Source: Hyphomonadaceae bacterium (lineage in GTDB: Bacteria; Pseudomonadota; Alphaproteobacteria; Caulobacterales; Aquidulcibacteraceae). Taken from it: a DNA stretch of 64,000 bases. How positions within the stretch are numbered: position 1 is the stretch's first letter; each line of letters starts with the position of its first letter. The translations under genes and the position numbers were made by a program. The stretch covers positions 1 through 64,000 of the forward strand of contig JAIELK010000015.1 of NCBI GenBank assembly GCA_019753175.1, read 5' to 3'. The notes under the pieces were generated by a model. It was not told where the DNA came from. It saw only the letters and a program-made list of their open reading frames with translations, and searched no databases. Positions 33,560-42,017 of this stretch are shown here, in pieces.

Positions 33560-34540
33560 ATGACCCCAGAACTCCGCCTCATCCATACCAACGGCGTACA
33601 AGTGCGCGCGGCGCTCTACGGCGAGGGCCCGCTCGTGGTCATGGTGCATGGCTTCCCGGAAAGCTGGTACTCCTGGCGCCACCAGATGGCGCCTTTGGCT
33701 GCGGCGGGCTTCACGGCGTGCGCAATCGATGTGCGCGGCTATGGCGGCTCGGACAAGCCGCACGATGTCGAAGCGTATTCGATGGCGAACATGACGGCCG
33801 ATGTCGCCGGCGTGATCGACGCGCTATCGCCGAACGCGCCCGCGGTGATCGTCGGCCACGATTGGGGCGCGCCCATCGTCTGGCACACGGCCGTCCTTCA
33901 TCCGAACAAAGTGCGCGGCGTCGCCGGGCTCTCGGTGCCGTATTACGCGCTGCCGCCGGCGCCGCTCAATCAGATCTTCAAGGCCCTGTACACCGATCAG
34001 GGCAAGTTCTTCTACATGGCGCACTTCCAGGATGAGGGCGTCGCCGAAGCCGAGTTCGAAGCCGACGTGCGCGGCGCCCTGCGCCGGATCTATTTTGGCG
34101 CATCCGCCGACTCCGATGGCCGCTGGGGCTATCGCGACAAGCCGGCGGGCGAGCCGATGCTGAAAGGTCTGCCCGACCCCGATCCGTTTCCGGCGTGGCT
34201 GACGCCCGCTGACATCGATTACTTCGTCGAGGAGTTTGAGCGCTCCGGTTTCCGTGGGCCGATCAATCGCTACCGTAATTTCGAGCGCGATTGGGCGATG
34301 ATGAATGCGGTCGCCGATCGGCGCATCCATCAACCCGCGCTGTTCATCGCCGGCGCAGAGGACATGGTGCTGAAAATGTTCGGGGACGGCAATGTCGATA
34401 CTCTGATCGCCAACATGCGCGAGCAGATGACCGATTTCCGCGGCGCGCACATCATTCCCGGCGCTGGACACTGGACGCAGCAGGAGGCCCCGGACGCGAC
34501 CACCGGACATCTGATCGATTGGCTGGCGACGCTCGAATGA
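33560..34540 (+). CDS. epoxide hydrolase-like alpha/beta hydrolase
   Basis: The 326-residue protein has VVMVHGFPESWYSWRHQ (oxyanion hole), VIVGHDWGAPIVWHTA with nucleophile Asp in G-H-D-W-G, a lid region with conserved Tyr residues (NRYRNFERDW) and IPGAGHWTQQE with the catalytic His. H-G-F-P-E-S plus an Asp nucleophile is typical of soluble epoxide hydrolases and some haloalkane/fluoroacetate dehalogenase relatives; the tyrosine pair favours an epoxide hydrolase. It starts 43 bases after the antiporter gene and may share its transcript. Confidence 0.88.
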   Translation: MTPELRLIHTNGVQVRAALYGEGPLVVMVHGFPESWYSWRHQMAPLAAAGFTACAIDVRGYGGSDKPHDVEAYSMANMTADVAGVIDALSPNAPAVIVGHDWGAPIVWHTAVLHPNKVRGVAGLSVPYYALPPAPLNQIFKALYTDQGKFFYMAHFQDEGVAEAEFEADVRGALRRIYFGASADSDGRWGYRDKPAGEPMLKGLPDPDPFPAWLTPADIDYFVEEFERSGFRGPINRYRNFERDWAMMNAVADRRIHQPALFIAGAEDMVLKMFGDGNVDTLIANMREQMTDFRGAHIIPGAGHWTQQEAPDATTGHLIDWLATLE

Positions 34541-34566
34541 GCCGCTAGGGCGGTTGCGACTGTCGC

Positions 34567-34806
34567 TTATCCTTTGATCTCGACGTCAGGCCGATCGTCT
34601 CCCTTGGCGATTTCTTCGTGCCACTCGCCGCGCTCGTCTTCCCATTCGATCGGCGTGGTTTCATCCGGCAAACGCTGCTCGTTCGCCACGCGCTTGGCGA
34701 CCGCCACAGCGGCTTCGCGCGTTGGGAAACTCTGCGAGATGGTGTCGCCGAGCTTGAACGCCCAGCCTCCATCATGCTCGATAATCTCATAAACGATGTG
34801 CGTCAT
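34567..34806 (-). CDS. DUF2188 domain protein
   Basis: The 79-residue protein matches DUF2188: YEIIEHDGGWAFKLGD, SQSFPTREAAVAVAKRVA and an acidic tail. The family is small, soluble and of unknown function, found widely in proteobacteria and sometimes near stress genes. It has a good ribosome site (ggaggc). Its stop is 26 bases from the convergent hydrolase stop. Confidence 0.85.
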   Translation of the reverse strand: MTHIVYEIIEHDGGWAFKLGDTISQSFPTREAAVAVAKRVANEQRLPDETTPIEWEDERGEWHEEIAKGDDRPDVEIKG

Positions 34807-34821
34807 GCGAGCCTCCGCCCG

Positions 34822-34841
34822 GGCGGACGCGGGCGTCCGCC
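34822..34841. other. strong hairpin between acyl-CoA ligase and DUF2188 genes
   Basis: GGCGGACG and CGTCCGCC form a perfect 8-bp stem with loop CGGG. It lies downstream of the ligase stop and just before the DUF2188 ribosome site on the minus strand. There is no T-run, so it may be a processing or attenuation structure. Confidence 0.4.
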
Positions 34842-34869
34842 TTAGAGCGCCGCACCATAGCGCAAGTGA

Positions 34870-36618
34870 TCAGAATTGCGGCTGCTCAATCTGCTTTTTC
34901 AGGTCCTTCTTCACGATCTTGCCGTTGGCGTTGCGCGGCAGCGTTGTCGGCCAGAAAACAACCTCCACCGGAACTTTGAACGCGGCGAGCTTCTGCGCCA
35001 CGTGATGGCGCAATTCCTCGCCGGTGGCGCTGGCGCCTGGCTTTAGGTGCACCACAGCCAGCGGCTCCTCGCCAAGCGTGTGGTGCGGCTTGCCGATCAC
35101 CGCGGCGTCCATAACGGCGGCATGCTCATACAGCGCATTCTCGACTTCGACGCAGTAGATGTTCTCACCGCCGCGGATCAGCATGTCCTTGGCGCGGTCG
35201 ACGATATAGATGAAGCCCTCATCGTCCATCTTTGCCAGGTCGCCGGTCTTGACCCAGCCGTCGACAAAGGTCTCAGCCGTCGCTTCAGGCTTCTTCCAAT
35301 AACCGCGCACCACGATCGGGCCCTTGTACCACAGCTCGCCGACCTCGCCGCGAGGCAGATCTGCACCATCCAGGCTCATGATCTTGGCCTCTCCAGTGGC
35401 GGCAGGGACGCCAGTGGAAGCGGGCTTGCGCTCGTAATCTTCGCCGACGTTCGAGACGGCGGTGGCGGAGGTCTCCGTCATGCCCCAGCCCTGCGCCGGC
35501 ACGGACGCCGGGAAACGTTCCTTGATCCGCTTCACCAATTCCGGCGCCGCCGGCGCGCCGCCATAGGCCACGCTTTCCAGAGAGGACAGATCGTAGTCGG
35601 CGACCTTCGGATGCTCCAGGATTTGCCAAGCGATGGTCGGCACGCCGCCGACATGGGTGATGCGCTCCTTTTCGATCAGCGGCAGCGCCGTATCGGGATC
35701 CCACTTGCGCTGCATCACCAGCTTGTTGCCGCCCATCATGAAGGGGATCATCACGGCGAAGCAGCCAGTGGCGTGAAAGAACGGCACCGAGATCAACGAC
35801 GCCTTCTGCGGCGCGGTCGGATCGGGCGCCGGTGGCGCCTCGCCGCGGCGCAGGAATGCACGCGCTTGCGCCGACGCTGAGTTCAGCATGTTGGAGATGA
35901 TGTTGCGGTGCGAGATGATCGCGCCCTTTGGATGCCCGGTCGTTCCCGACGTGTAGAAGATGGCGACATCGTCGTCGGGAGCGGCAGCAATCTCCGGCGG
36001 CGACGCCGCAGGCAACGAGCCCCAATCGTTCGTGCTGCCGACAACGCCTTCGAGCCGTGCGACACGCGGGTCTGCGATTTCCTCCGGTGCGCGCGAGACG
36101 TAGATCTTGCGCAGCTCGGGGCAGGCGTCGAGATGTTCGCGCGTGCGCTCGTAGCGCTCGATGTCCATCACCGCGATTGACGAGCCAGAGTCCTTCAGGC
36201 CGTATTCTAGTTCCGCCCCCGTCCACCAAGCGTTCAGCGGCGTAACGATAGCGCCGCTCAACACTGCGCCCCAGAATGCAACCGGCCACTCCGGCAAATT
36301 GCGCATGATGAGCGCGACCCGATCTCCAGGCTTGACCCCATCGGCGATCAGCTGATGCGCGAACTTGGCCGCGGCGGCGCGGAAAGCATTATTGGTGGCG
36401 CGCTCATCCTCGAACACCAGGAAGTCGCGGGGGCCGAACAGAGCGGAAACGGCGAACACCTCCCGGAGTGTCGGGGGCGCGTTCTTCCACACCTTCATCG
36501 TGACGCCGCGGACCTCCGCTTCCCCGATCTCGAACATCGTTCCGGGTTGCGCCAGCAGCGCGTGCGCGCGCTCGATCGACATGGCTGGGAATGCAGGCTT
36601 CGCCCCATCAGCGCTCAT
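34870..36618 (-). CDS. AMP-dependent acyl-CoA synthetase
   Basis: The 582-residue protein has all the ANL-superfamily marks: P-loop-like IFYTSGTTGHPKGAIISHRN, VPAQGWGMTETSA, GELWYKGP, WVKTGDLAKMDDEGFIYIVDRAKDMLIRGGENIYC and the catalytic Lys near NANGKIVKKDL. It activates a carboxylic acid as acyl-AMP then acyl-CoA; a medium or long fatty acid is most likely given the size. The N-terminal 40 residues are an extension. It is monocistronic as far as can be seen. Confidence 0.93.
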   Translation of the reverse strand: MSADGAKPAFPAMSIERAHALLAQPGTMFEIGEAEVRGVTMKVWKNAPPTLREVFAVSALFGPRDFLVFEDERATNNAFRAAAAKFAHQLIADGVKPGDRVALIMRNLPEWPVAFWGAVLSGAIVTPLNAWWTGAELEYGLKDSGSSIAVMDIERYERTREHLDACPELRKIYVSRAPEEIADPRVARLEGVVGSTNDWGSLPAASPPEIAAAPDDDVAIFYTSGTTGHPKGAIISHRNIISNMLNSASAQARAFLRRGEAPPAPDPTAPQKASLISVPFFHATGCFAVMIPFMMGGNKLVMQRKWDPDTALPLIEKERITHVGGVPTIAWQILEHPKVADYDLSSLESVAYGGAPAAPELVKRIKERFPASVPAQGWGMTETSATAVSNVGEDYERKPASTGVPAATGEAKIMSLDGADLPRGEVGELWYKGPIVVRGYWKKPEATAETFVDGWVKTGDLAKMDDEGFIYIVDRAKDMLIRGGENIYCVEVENALYEHAAVMDAAVIGKPHHTLGEEPLAVVHLKPGASATGEELRHHVAQKLAAFKVPVEVVFWPTTLPRNANGKIVKKDLKKQIEQPQF

Positions 36619-36836
36619 TGTCAGGTCGTCCTCCCGTTACGGCGCCCTGAAGGCGCCGCCAGCGTCATTTTCGGAATGTGTATCGGGCCACCGCGCCATC
36701 TCCAAGCGAACGCGCACAATTTTTGCCATGAGTGCGCATCCGCCTGAACTTTGCCGGAAATTAATGCTCGCTTGCGAGCCGCGCGCGCCTCAGGCAAGCA
36801 TGATGCCACACCGAGGCGTTGGGAGGATGCGCAGCT

Positions 36837-39800
36837 ATGGCCTTCAATTGGACAACGCTCATCGAGCGTCTCGATCCGCGCAAGCTGGACTGGTCCTGGG
36901 CAGCGCCCGCACGAGAGTTTTTGACGCAGCACCGCGTTACCGTGCTGTCGACCTCGATCGCGTTGCTGATCGGTCTCTGGGGTGGGGCGGTTCTAGGCCG
37001 CGTCTCGACCGGGGCGCCGGCGTTCGAGTTCGCACAGCTCGGCTCGATCGGCGTCGGCGGCGGCGCGCGCAGCGCTGATGCACCCCGCGCTGGTGCGGCG
37101 CAGATCGAAGGTATGGCGTTCGTACGCCTGCGCACCGAGACCAACGAAGCCGAGCCGCGTGCGTGCTTGGAGTTCTCGCAACCGCTCTCGACCGACGCGT
37201 CGGTGAATTTCGCCGACTACATCGTCCTTGACCCTGCCATCCCGTTTCAAACTGACGTGTCCGGCAATCTCTTGTGCATGGGCGGCTTGCCGTTCGAGCC
37301 GGAGCGCCAAGTCACCATCCGGGAAGGTTTGCCCGCACAATCGGGCGATCGCACCGAGTACGAAGAGACGTTCACGCTCACCTTCGGCGATCGCCCGGCT
37401 TATGTCGGCTTCGCCGGCGGCGGCGTTATCCTGCCGCGCTCGGAAGCTGACGGCATCGCCATCGAAACCGTCAACGTCTCGCGCCTCGGCGTCGAGGTGT
37501 TGCGCGTGCCGGATCGAATCCTGTCGCAGCATTCGATCGAGCCTGGCGAAATCAACGAGGAAGGTGGCTGGAACTATTGGGGCTTCGATGGCGCCGCCGA
37601 AAATGTCGGCGTGCGTGTCTATGAAGGGGAAATCGACGTCGCGACCGGCCCCCGCAACAGCCCGGTGACCACCGTGTTCGCACTCGGCGCCGCGCTGCGC
37701 GAACTGCGACCCGGCGCTTACGTCGTCAAAGTACGCGATCGGTCGCCGAGCGCCGGCCAGCGCGATGATGCGGAAAACGAATCGGCAGCCTCCGCCTATC
37801 GCTGGATTCTCTACACCGACATGGCGCTGCAGAGCTTTTCCGGCGCCGAAGGGTTGGACGTTGTTGTGCGGTCGCTGCGCACGGCGCGCCCGCTGGCCAA
37901 CACGACGCTGACGCTGATCGCCAGCAACAACGAAGAACTGGCGCGCGTCCGTAGCGATGCGGACGGCCACGTTCACTTCGCCGAAGCGCTCGTCAACGGC
38001 GAAGGCCCTTCGCGGGCTCGCTATGTCATGGCCTATGGCGAGGGCGGCGACTTCGCTGCGCTCGATCTGCTGCGTCCTGGACTCGATCTGTCCGATCGCG
38101 ATGTCGACGGCCGTTTCCCGCCGGGCGATGTGGATGCCTATCTCTACACCGAGCGCGGCGTCTATCGTCCCGGTGAGCGCGTGCGTCTGCTCGGCCTCAT
38201 CCGCGATCAGGTCGGTCGCGCGTTGAGCGATCGACAATCCACGCTGATTGTCTACCGCCCCAACGGCACGGAAGCGCGCCGCATGCGTCTGGATTCGACG
38301 CAATCGACTGGCGGCGCTATCGCCAAGAATGTCGATCTGGATCGCTCCGCCCCGCGCGGGATGTGGCGCGCGGAGCTTGTCGTCGACGGGCAGGACGCCG
38401 CTGTCGGCACGGTCAGCTGGTCGGTTGAAGACTTCGTGCCGCAGCGTCTGCGCGTGGCGATCGAAGCCAGCGAAGACGTGCTGCGCACGGGCCAGTCGCG
38501 ACCGATCAACGTGCAGGCAGACTTCCTGTATGGTGCGCCTGGCGCGGGTCTCGCTGTGGAAGCAGAAGGACGCCTTATCCTCGATCCGACGCCGTTCGAG
38601 GAATTCGAAGGCTATCAGTTCGGGCGCGCCGATGAGAGCTTCTCCGAGCGTTTCTTCCAGCTGCCGGCAACGGTGACGGACGGGCAGGGCCGCGCGCAAA
38701 TTCTGCTTACGCTTGATGATCCGCCTGAAACAACGCTGCCGCTGCGCGCGCGCATGATTGCCAGCGTCGCCGATCCGGGCGGACGCATGGTGCGCGAGAG
38801 CTTCACCGTGCCGGTGCGGCTGAACGATGTGTACATCGGCCTTAAGCCGCAGTTCGAAAACCAGCGCGCGGGCGCGGGCGAGCGCGTGGCGTACGATGTC
38901 ATCGCGCTCAACGCCGACGGCCGCCGCATAGCCGCGCGCGGCGTGCAATGGCAATTGGTGCGCGAGGAGTGGAACTACGATTGGTATCTCGACGGCGGTC
39001 AATGGCGTTGGCGGCGTACCGGCCGAGATATTCCCGTCGACGGCGCCACGCAGGACATCGCCGCGAACGAGCCATTGCGCATCGCGCGCGACAGTTTGCG
39101 TGATGGCTCTTACCGCTTGATCGTGCGCGGCGCCGGCACGGAAAGCTCGACACGCTTCGGCGTCGGTTGGGGTGGGCCTGCCGAGGATGATGCGACTCCG
39201 GACATGGTCAGCGTCGTGGCGCCGGAGAACCCGGTTCGGCCGGGCGCTCGAGCGCGCGTCCAAATTCGGCCGCCCTATGCGGGCGAAGCCCAAATCGTGG
39301 TCGCTACCGATCGTGTGATCGAGACCCGAACGGTTCGAGTCCCGGCCAATGGTGCGACGATCGATCTCCCGGTGACGGCCGAATGGGGATCGGGCGCCTA
39401 TGTGCTCGTGACCGTGATGACGCCACGCGATCCGGTGCAATTGCCGGTGCCGCGCCGCGCTGTCGGCGTCGCGTATGTGGCTGCCGACATGGGCACTCGC
39501 ACGCTCGAAGTGATCGCCGGCGACGGCTTGCAGAACGTGCGCCCGCGCACGCGGCAGGACATTGAAGTGCGCGTCAGGAACGTGCCCAGCGGCGAGCGGG
39601 TGCGCGTCGCCATCGCCATGGTTGACGAGGGCATTCTCAACATCACGAAATATGAGAGCCCGAACCCCGTCGATCACTTCTTCGGCCGCCGTGCGCTCGG
39701 TGTGCAGATCCACGACGATTACGGCCGCTTGCTCAACCCGAATCTTGGCGCCCCGGCGACGCCGCGGCAGGGCGGCGACAGCTTGGGCGGCGAGGGCTTG

Positions 39801-41870
39801 ACTGTGGTGCCCACGCGCACGGTTTCGCTCTTCTCCGATATCGTAGAGGTGCGCGGCGGACGCGCGGTCATCCCGCTCGACATCCCTGATTTTAACGGCA
39901 CGCTGCGCTTGATGGCGGTGGCGTGGAGCCACAGCGCGCTCGGGCAGGACGCCGAACAAGTGATCGTGCGCGATCCGGTGATCGCCGAGTTGATCTTGCC
40001 GCGCTTCTTGGCGCCCGGCGATGAAGCGCAGGCCGCACTGAATGTCGACAATGTTGAAGGTCCGGTCGGCGCCTACACCGTGAGCATCGCTGGCGCGAGC
40101 GCGGCGCGCGTCGCGGTCTCGCCCAGGCGCTTCCAACTCGCGCGCGGACAGCGGCAGACGGCGCTCATTCCGTTGAGCGGCGGCCCGCTCGGCGTGGGTC
40201 AGATCACGCTGCGGCTTGAAGGTCCGACAGGCTTCACGCCGGTCGAGCGCACCTACGACATCCAATCGCGTGCGCCATACATGCCGATCACGGTGACGAG
40301 CACTGAGCCTATCGCGGCGAGCGCCTCATGGCGCGCACCGGCGGATGCGCTCGCGCGCTTCCAGGGCGGCGGTTCGCAGGCGCTGATCTCGTTCTCCAAC
40401 CTCGCCGGCATCGATCCCGCGCCGATCTTGGATGAACTTGATCGCTATCCATACGGCTGTTCCGAACAGGTCACCTCGCGCGCGATGCCGCTGCTCTATT
40501 ACAACGTGCTGGCGTCGGAGGCGAACCGTGCGAGCGATCAACGCATTGCGCGGCGCGTGCAGGAAGCGGTGACACAATTGCTCGACCGTCAGGGGCCGGA
40601 CGGTGCGTTCGGGCTCTGGAGCGCGGGCGACGGCAACGCCTCGCCGTGGCTTGGCGCCTATGTCGTCGATTTCCTGCAGCGGGCGCAGCGCGAAGGCTAC
40701 GCCGTGCCGCGTCAACCGATGACCCTGGCCTATGCCGCGCTGCGGCGGGTGGCGCGGCTCAACGCCTTCGGTTCGGTGAACTACCAGTTCGAGGTCTATC
40801 GGTGGCCGGGCTCCAACGAAACCGCAGAGCTGATGCGCTCGCGCGCTGCAGCGTACGCGCTATACGTGCTGGCGCGTGGCGGCGAAGCCGACATCGGCCA
40901 GCTGCGCTACTTCCACGATAACCGCTTGCGCAATGAGCCCTCGCCGTTGGCGCGGGCGCAGATTGCCGCGGCGTTGGCGCACATGGGCGACCGCTCGCGT
41001 TCGCGCAACGCGTTTCGTTTGGCGGAGCAGGCGCTCGGGTATCGCAATGTCGGCGACTGGTACCAGACGCCGTTGCGCGACCTGGCTGGCGTGCTGGCGC
41101 TGGCGGCGGAAGCGGGCGAGACGGATCTGGTCGATCGCCTGCGCCGGCAATTGGAGCGCGACGCCCCGGAGGCGGGGCAATTGATGACGCAGGAGCAGGT
41201 GCGCCTCATGCTTGCCGCCAGCGCATTGCTGGAGCGTGCGGGCCCAGTAAATGTCTCGCTCAACGGGCAAGCGATGAGCGAACGGCGCGTACTCGCTGAT
41301 GCGCGACGCTTGGCGGCGGGGCTCGTGTTCCGCAACAATGCGCGTGCTGCGGTGTGGCGCACGATGTCGTTGTCGGGCGTGCCGGTCGACGCGCCGCCGG
41401 CAGAGCGCTCGGGCTATACGCTGGACAAGACGGTGTTCACGCTCAATGGCGCGCTGGCCGACTTAAACAATCTGCGCCAGGGCGATCGCGTTGTCGTCGT
41501 GCTCTCCGGCCAGCCCGAAGGGGCGCGCAACTATCCCACGGTGCTGGTCGATCTCCTACCAGCGGGGCTCGAGATCGAAACGCTGCTCGGCCCGATGGAC
41601 GGCGCGGGCACGAATTGGGATGGCGCGTCGCTGAACGGGCCGTTCTCGTGGATCGGCGCAATCACCTACACGCAGGTGCAGGAATCGCGTGACGATCGCT
41701 TCGTCGCTTCCGCGGACGTGCGGGGGCAGTTCCGCTACGCTTACATCGCACGCGCGGTTACGCCCGGCCGCTTCACGCTGCCCGCGGCGCAAGTCGAAGA
41801 CATGTACCGTCCTGGCGTGATGGCGCGCACCGGCGCGAGCGTAATCAGCATCGCGCCGCGGGGAGGGTGA
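36837..41870 (+). CDS. alpha-2-macroglobulin family protein with thioester (YfhM-like)
   Basis: The 1677-residue protein has an N-terminal membrane anchor (about residues 36-58), a run of MG domains, the bait-region-containing central part (with an Arg/Gly-rich loop near VGWGGPAEDD) and the thioester domain with YPYGCSEQ, where Cys1208 and the following Gln form the reactive bond. Bacterial A2M proteins trap invading proteases at the periplasmic face. The next gene is pbpC, the partner commonly found with YfhM-type A2M, which repairs peptidoglycan. ATG at 36837 follows gggagg; an in-frame start at 36819 is less likely. Confidence 0.94.
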   Translation: MAFNWTTLIERLDPRKLDWSWAAPAREFLTQHRVTVLSTSIALLIGLWGGAVLGRVSTGAPAFEFAQLGSIGVGGGARSADAPRAGAAQIEGMAFVRLRTETNEAEPRACLEFSQPLSTDASVNFADYIVLDPAIPFQTDVSGNLLCMGGLPFEPERQVTIREGLPAQSGDRTEYEETFTLTFGDRPAYVGFAGGGVILPRSEADGIAIETVNVSRLGVEVLRVPDRILSQHSIEPGEINEEGGWNYWGFDGAAENVGVRVYEGEIDVATGPRNSPVTTVFALGAALRELRPGAYVVKVRDRSPSAGQRDDAENESAASAYRWILYTDMALQSFSGAEGLDVVVRSLRTARPLANTTLTLIASNNEELARVRSDADGHVHFAEALVNGEGPSRARYVMAYGEGGDFAALDLLRPGLDLSDRDVDGRFPPGDVDAYLYTERGVYRPGERVRLLGLIRDQVGRALSDRQSTLIVYRPNGTEARRMRLDSTQSTGGAIAKNVDLDRSAPRGMWRAELVVDGQDAAVGTVSWSVEDFVPQRLRVAIEASEDVLRTGQSRPINVQADFLYGAPGAGLAVEAEGRLILDPTPFEEFEGYQFGRADESFSERFFQLPATVTDGQGRAQILLTLDDPPETTLPLRARMIASVADPGGRMVRESFTVPVRLNDVYIGLKPQFENQRAGAGERVAYDVIALNADGRRIAARGVQWQLVREEWNYDWYLDGGQWRWRRTGRDIPVDGATQDIAANEPLRIARDSLRDGSYRLIVRGAGTESSTRFGVGWGGPAEDDATPDMVSVVAPENPVRPGARARVQIRPPYAGEAQIVVATDRVIETRTVRVPANGATIDLPVTAEWGSGAYVLVTVMTPRDPVQLPVPRRAVGVAYVAADMGTRTLEVIAGDGLQNVRPRTRQDIEVRVRNVPSGERVRVAIAMVDEGILNITKYESPNPVDHFFGRRALGVQIHDDYGRLLNPNLGAPATPRQGGDSLGGEGLTVVPTRTVSLFSDIVEVRGGRAVIPLDIPDFNGTLRLMAVAWSHSALGQDAEQVIVRDPVIAELILPRFLAPGDEAQAALNVDNVEGPVGAYTVSIAGASAARVAVSPRRFQLARGQRQTALIPLSGGPLGVGQITLRLEGPTGFTPVERTYDIQSRAPYMPITVTSTEPIAASASWRAPADALARFQGGGSQALISFSNLAGIDPAPILDELDRYPYGCSEQVTSRAMPLLYYNVLASEANRASDQRIARRVQEAVTQLLDRQGPDGAFGLWSAGDGNASPWLGAYVVDFLQRAQREGYAVPRQPMTLAYAALRRVARLNAFGSVNYQFEVYRWPGSNETAELMRSRAAAYALYVLARGGEADIGQLRYFHDNRLRNEPSPLARAQIAAALAHMGDRSRSRNAFRLAEQALGYRNVGDWYQTPLRDLAGVLALAAEAGETDLVDRLRRQLERDAPEAGQLMTQEQVRLMLAASALLERAGPVNVSLNGQAMSERRVLADARRLAAGLVFRNNARAAVWRTMSLSGVPVDAPPAERSGYTLDKTVFTLNGALADLNNLRQGDRVVVVLSGQPEGARNYPTVLVDLLPAGLEIETLLGPMDGAGTNWDGASLNGPFSWIGAITYTQVQESRDDRFVASADVRGQFRYAYIARAVTPGRFTLPAAQVEDMYRPGVMARTGASVISIAPRGG

Positions 41871-42017
41871 TGACATGCGCGAGCCGTCGGCGAGCGCGCG
41901 CGCCCTCCTCCCTTGTGAAGGAGGGGTAGGGGAGGAGGGGCGTACCAACAGGCCGACGTCGTGCCTTTGTTTTCGCCCCTCACCCCCTGACCCCCTCTCC
42001 GCAAGGGAGAGGGGGAA
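41871..42017 (+). repeat. intergenic CCCTCTCC/GGGAGAGG-type palindromes (REP-like)
   Basis: The gap holds two GC-rich inverted repeats of the cccctctcc-gcaa-gggagagg kind that occur as dispersed intergenic elements in many GC-rich genomes. The first is imperfect (41906-41926, centre TTGTGAA); the second is perfect (41991-42015). Only this locus carries them in the window, so copy number in the genome cannot be judged. Confidence 0.6.
41991..42015 (+). promoter_or_regulatory. 10-bp hairpin enclosing the pbpC ribosome site
   Basis: CCCCCTCTCC (41991-42000) pairs perfectly with GGAGAGGGGG (42006-42015) around loop GCAAG. The 3' arm is the only Shine-Dalgarno sequence for the pbpC ATG at 42018. 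Folding would hide it, so translation of pbpC may need an opening event. Confidence 0.55.

Noticed and set aside
36993-40265. A 1090-codon open frame antisense to the alpha-2-macroglobulin gene
   Set aside because: It is a codon-bias shadow: the sense protein is clearly conserved and the antisense product has no motif and an Arg/Ala/His-rich, featureless composition.
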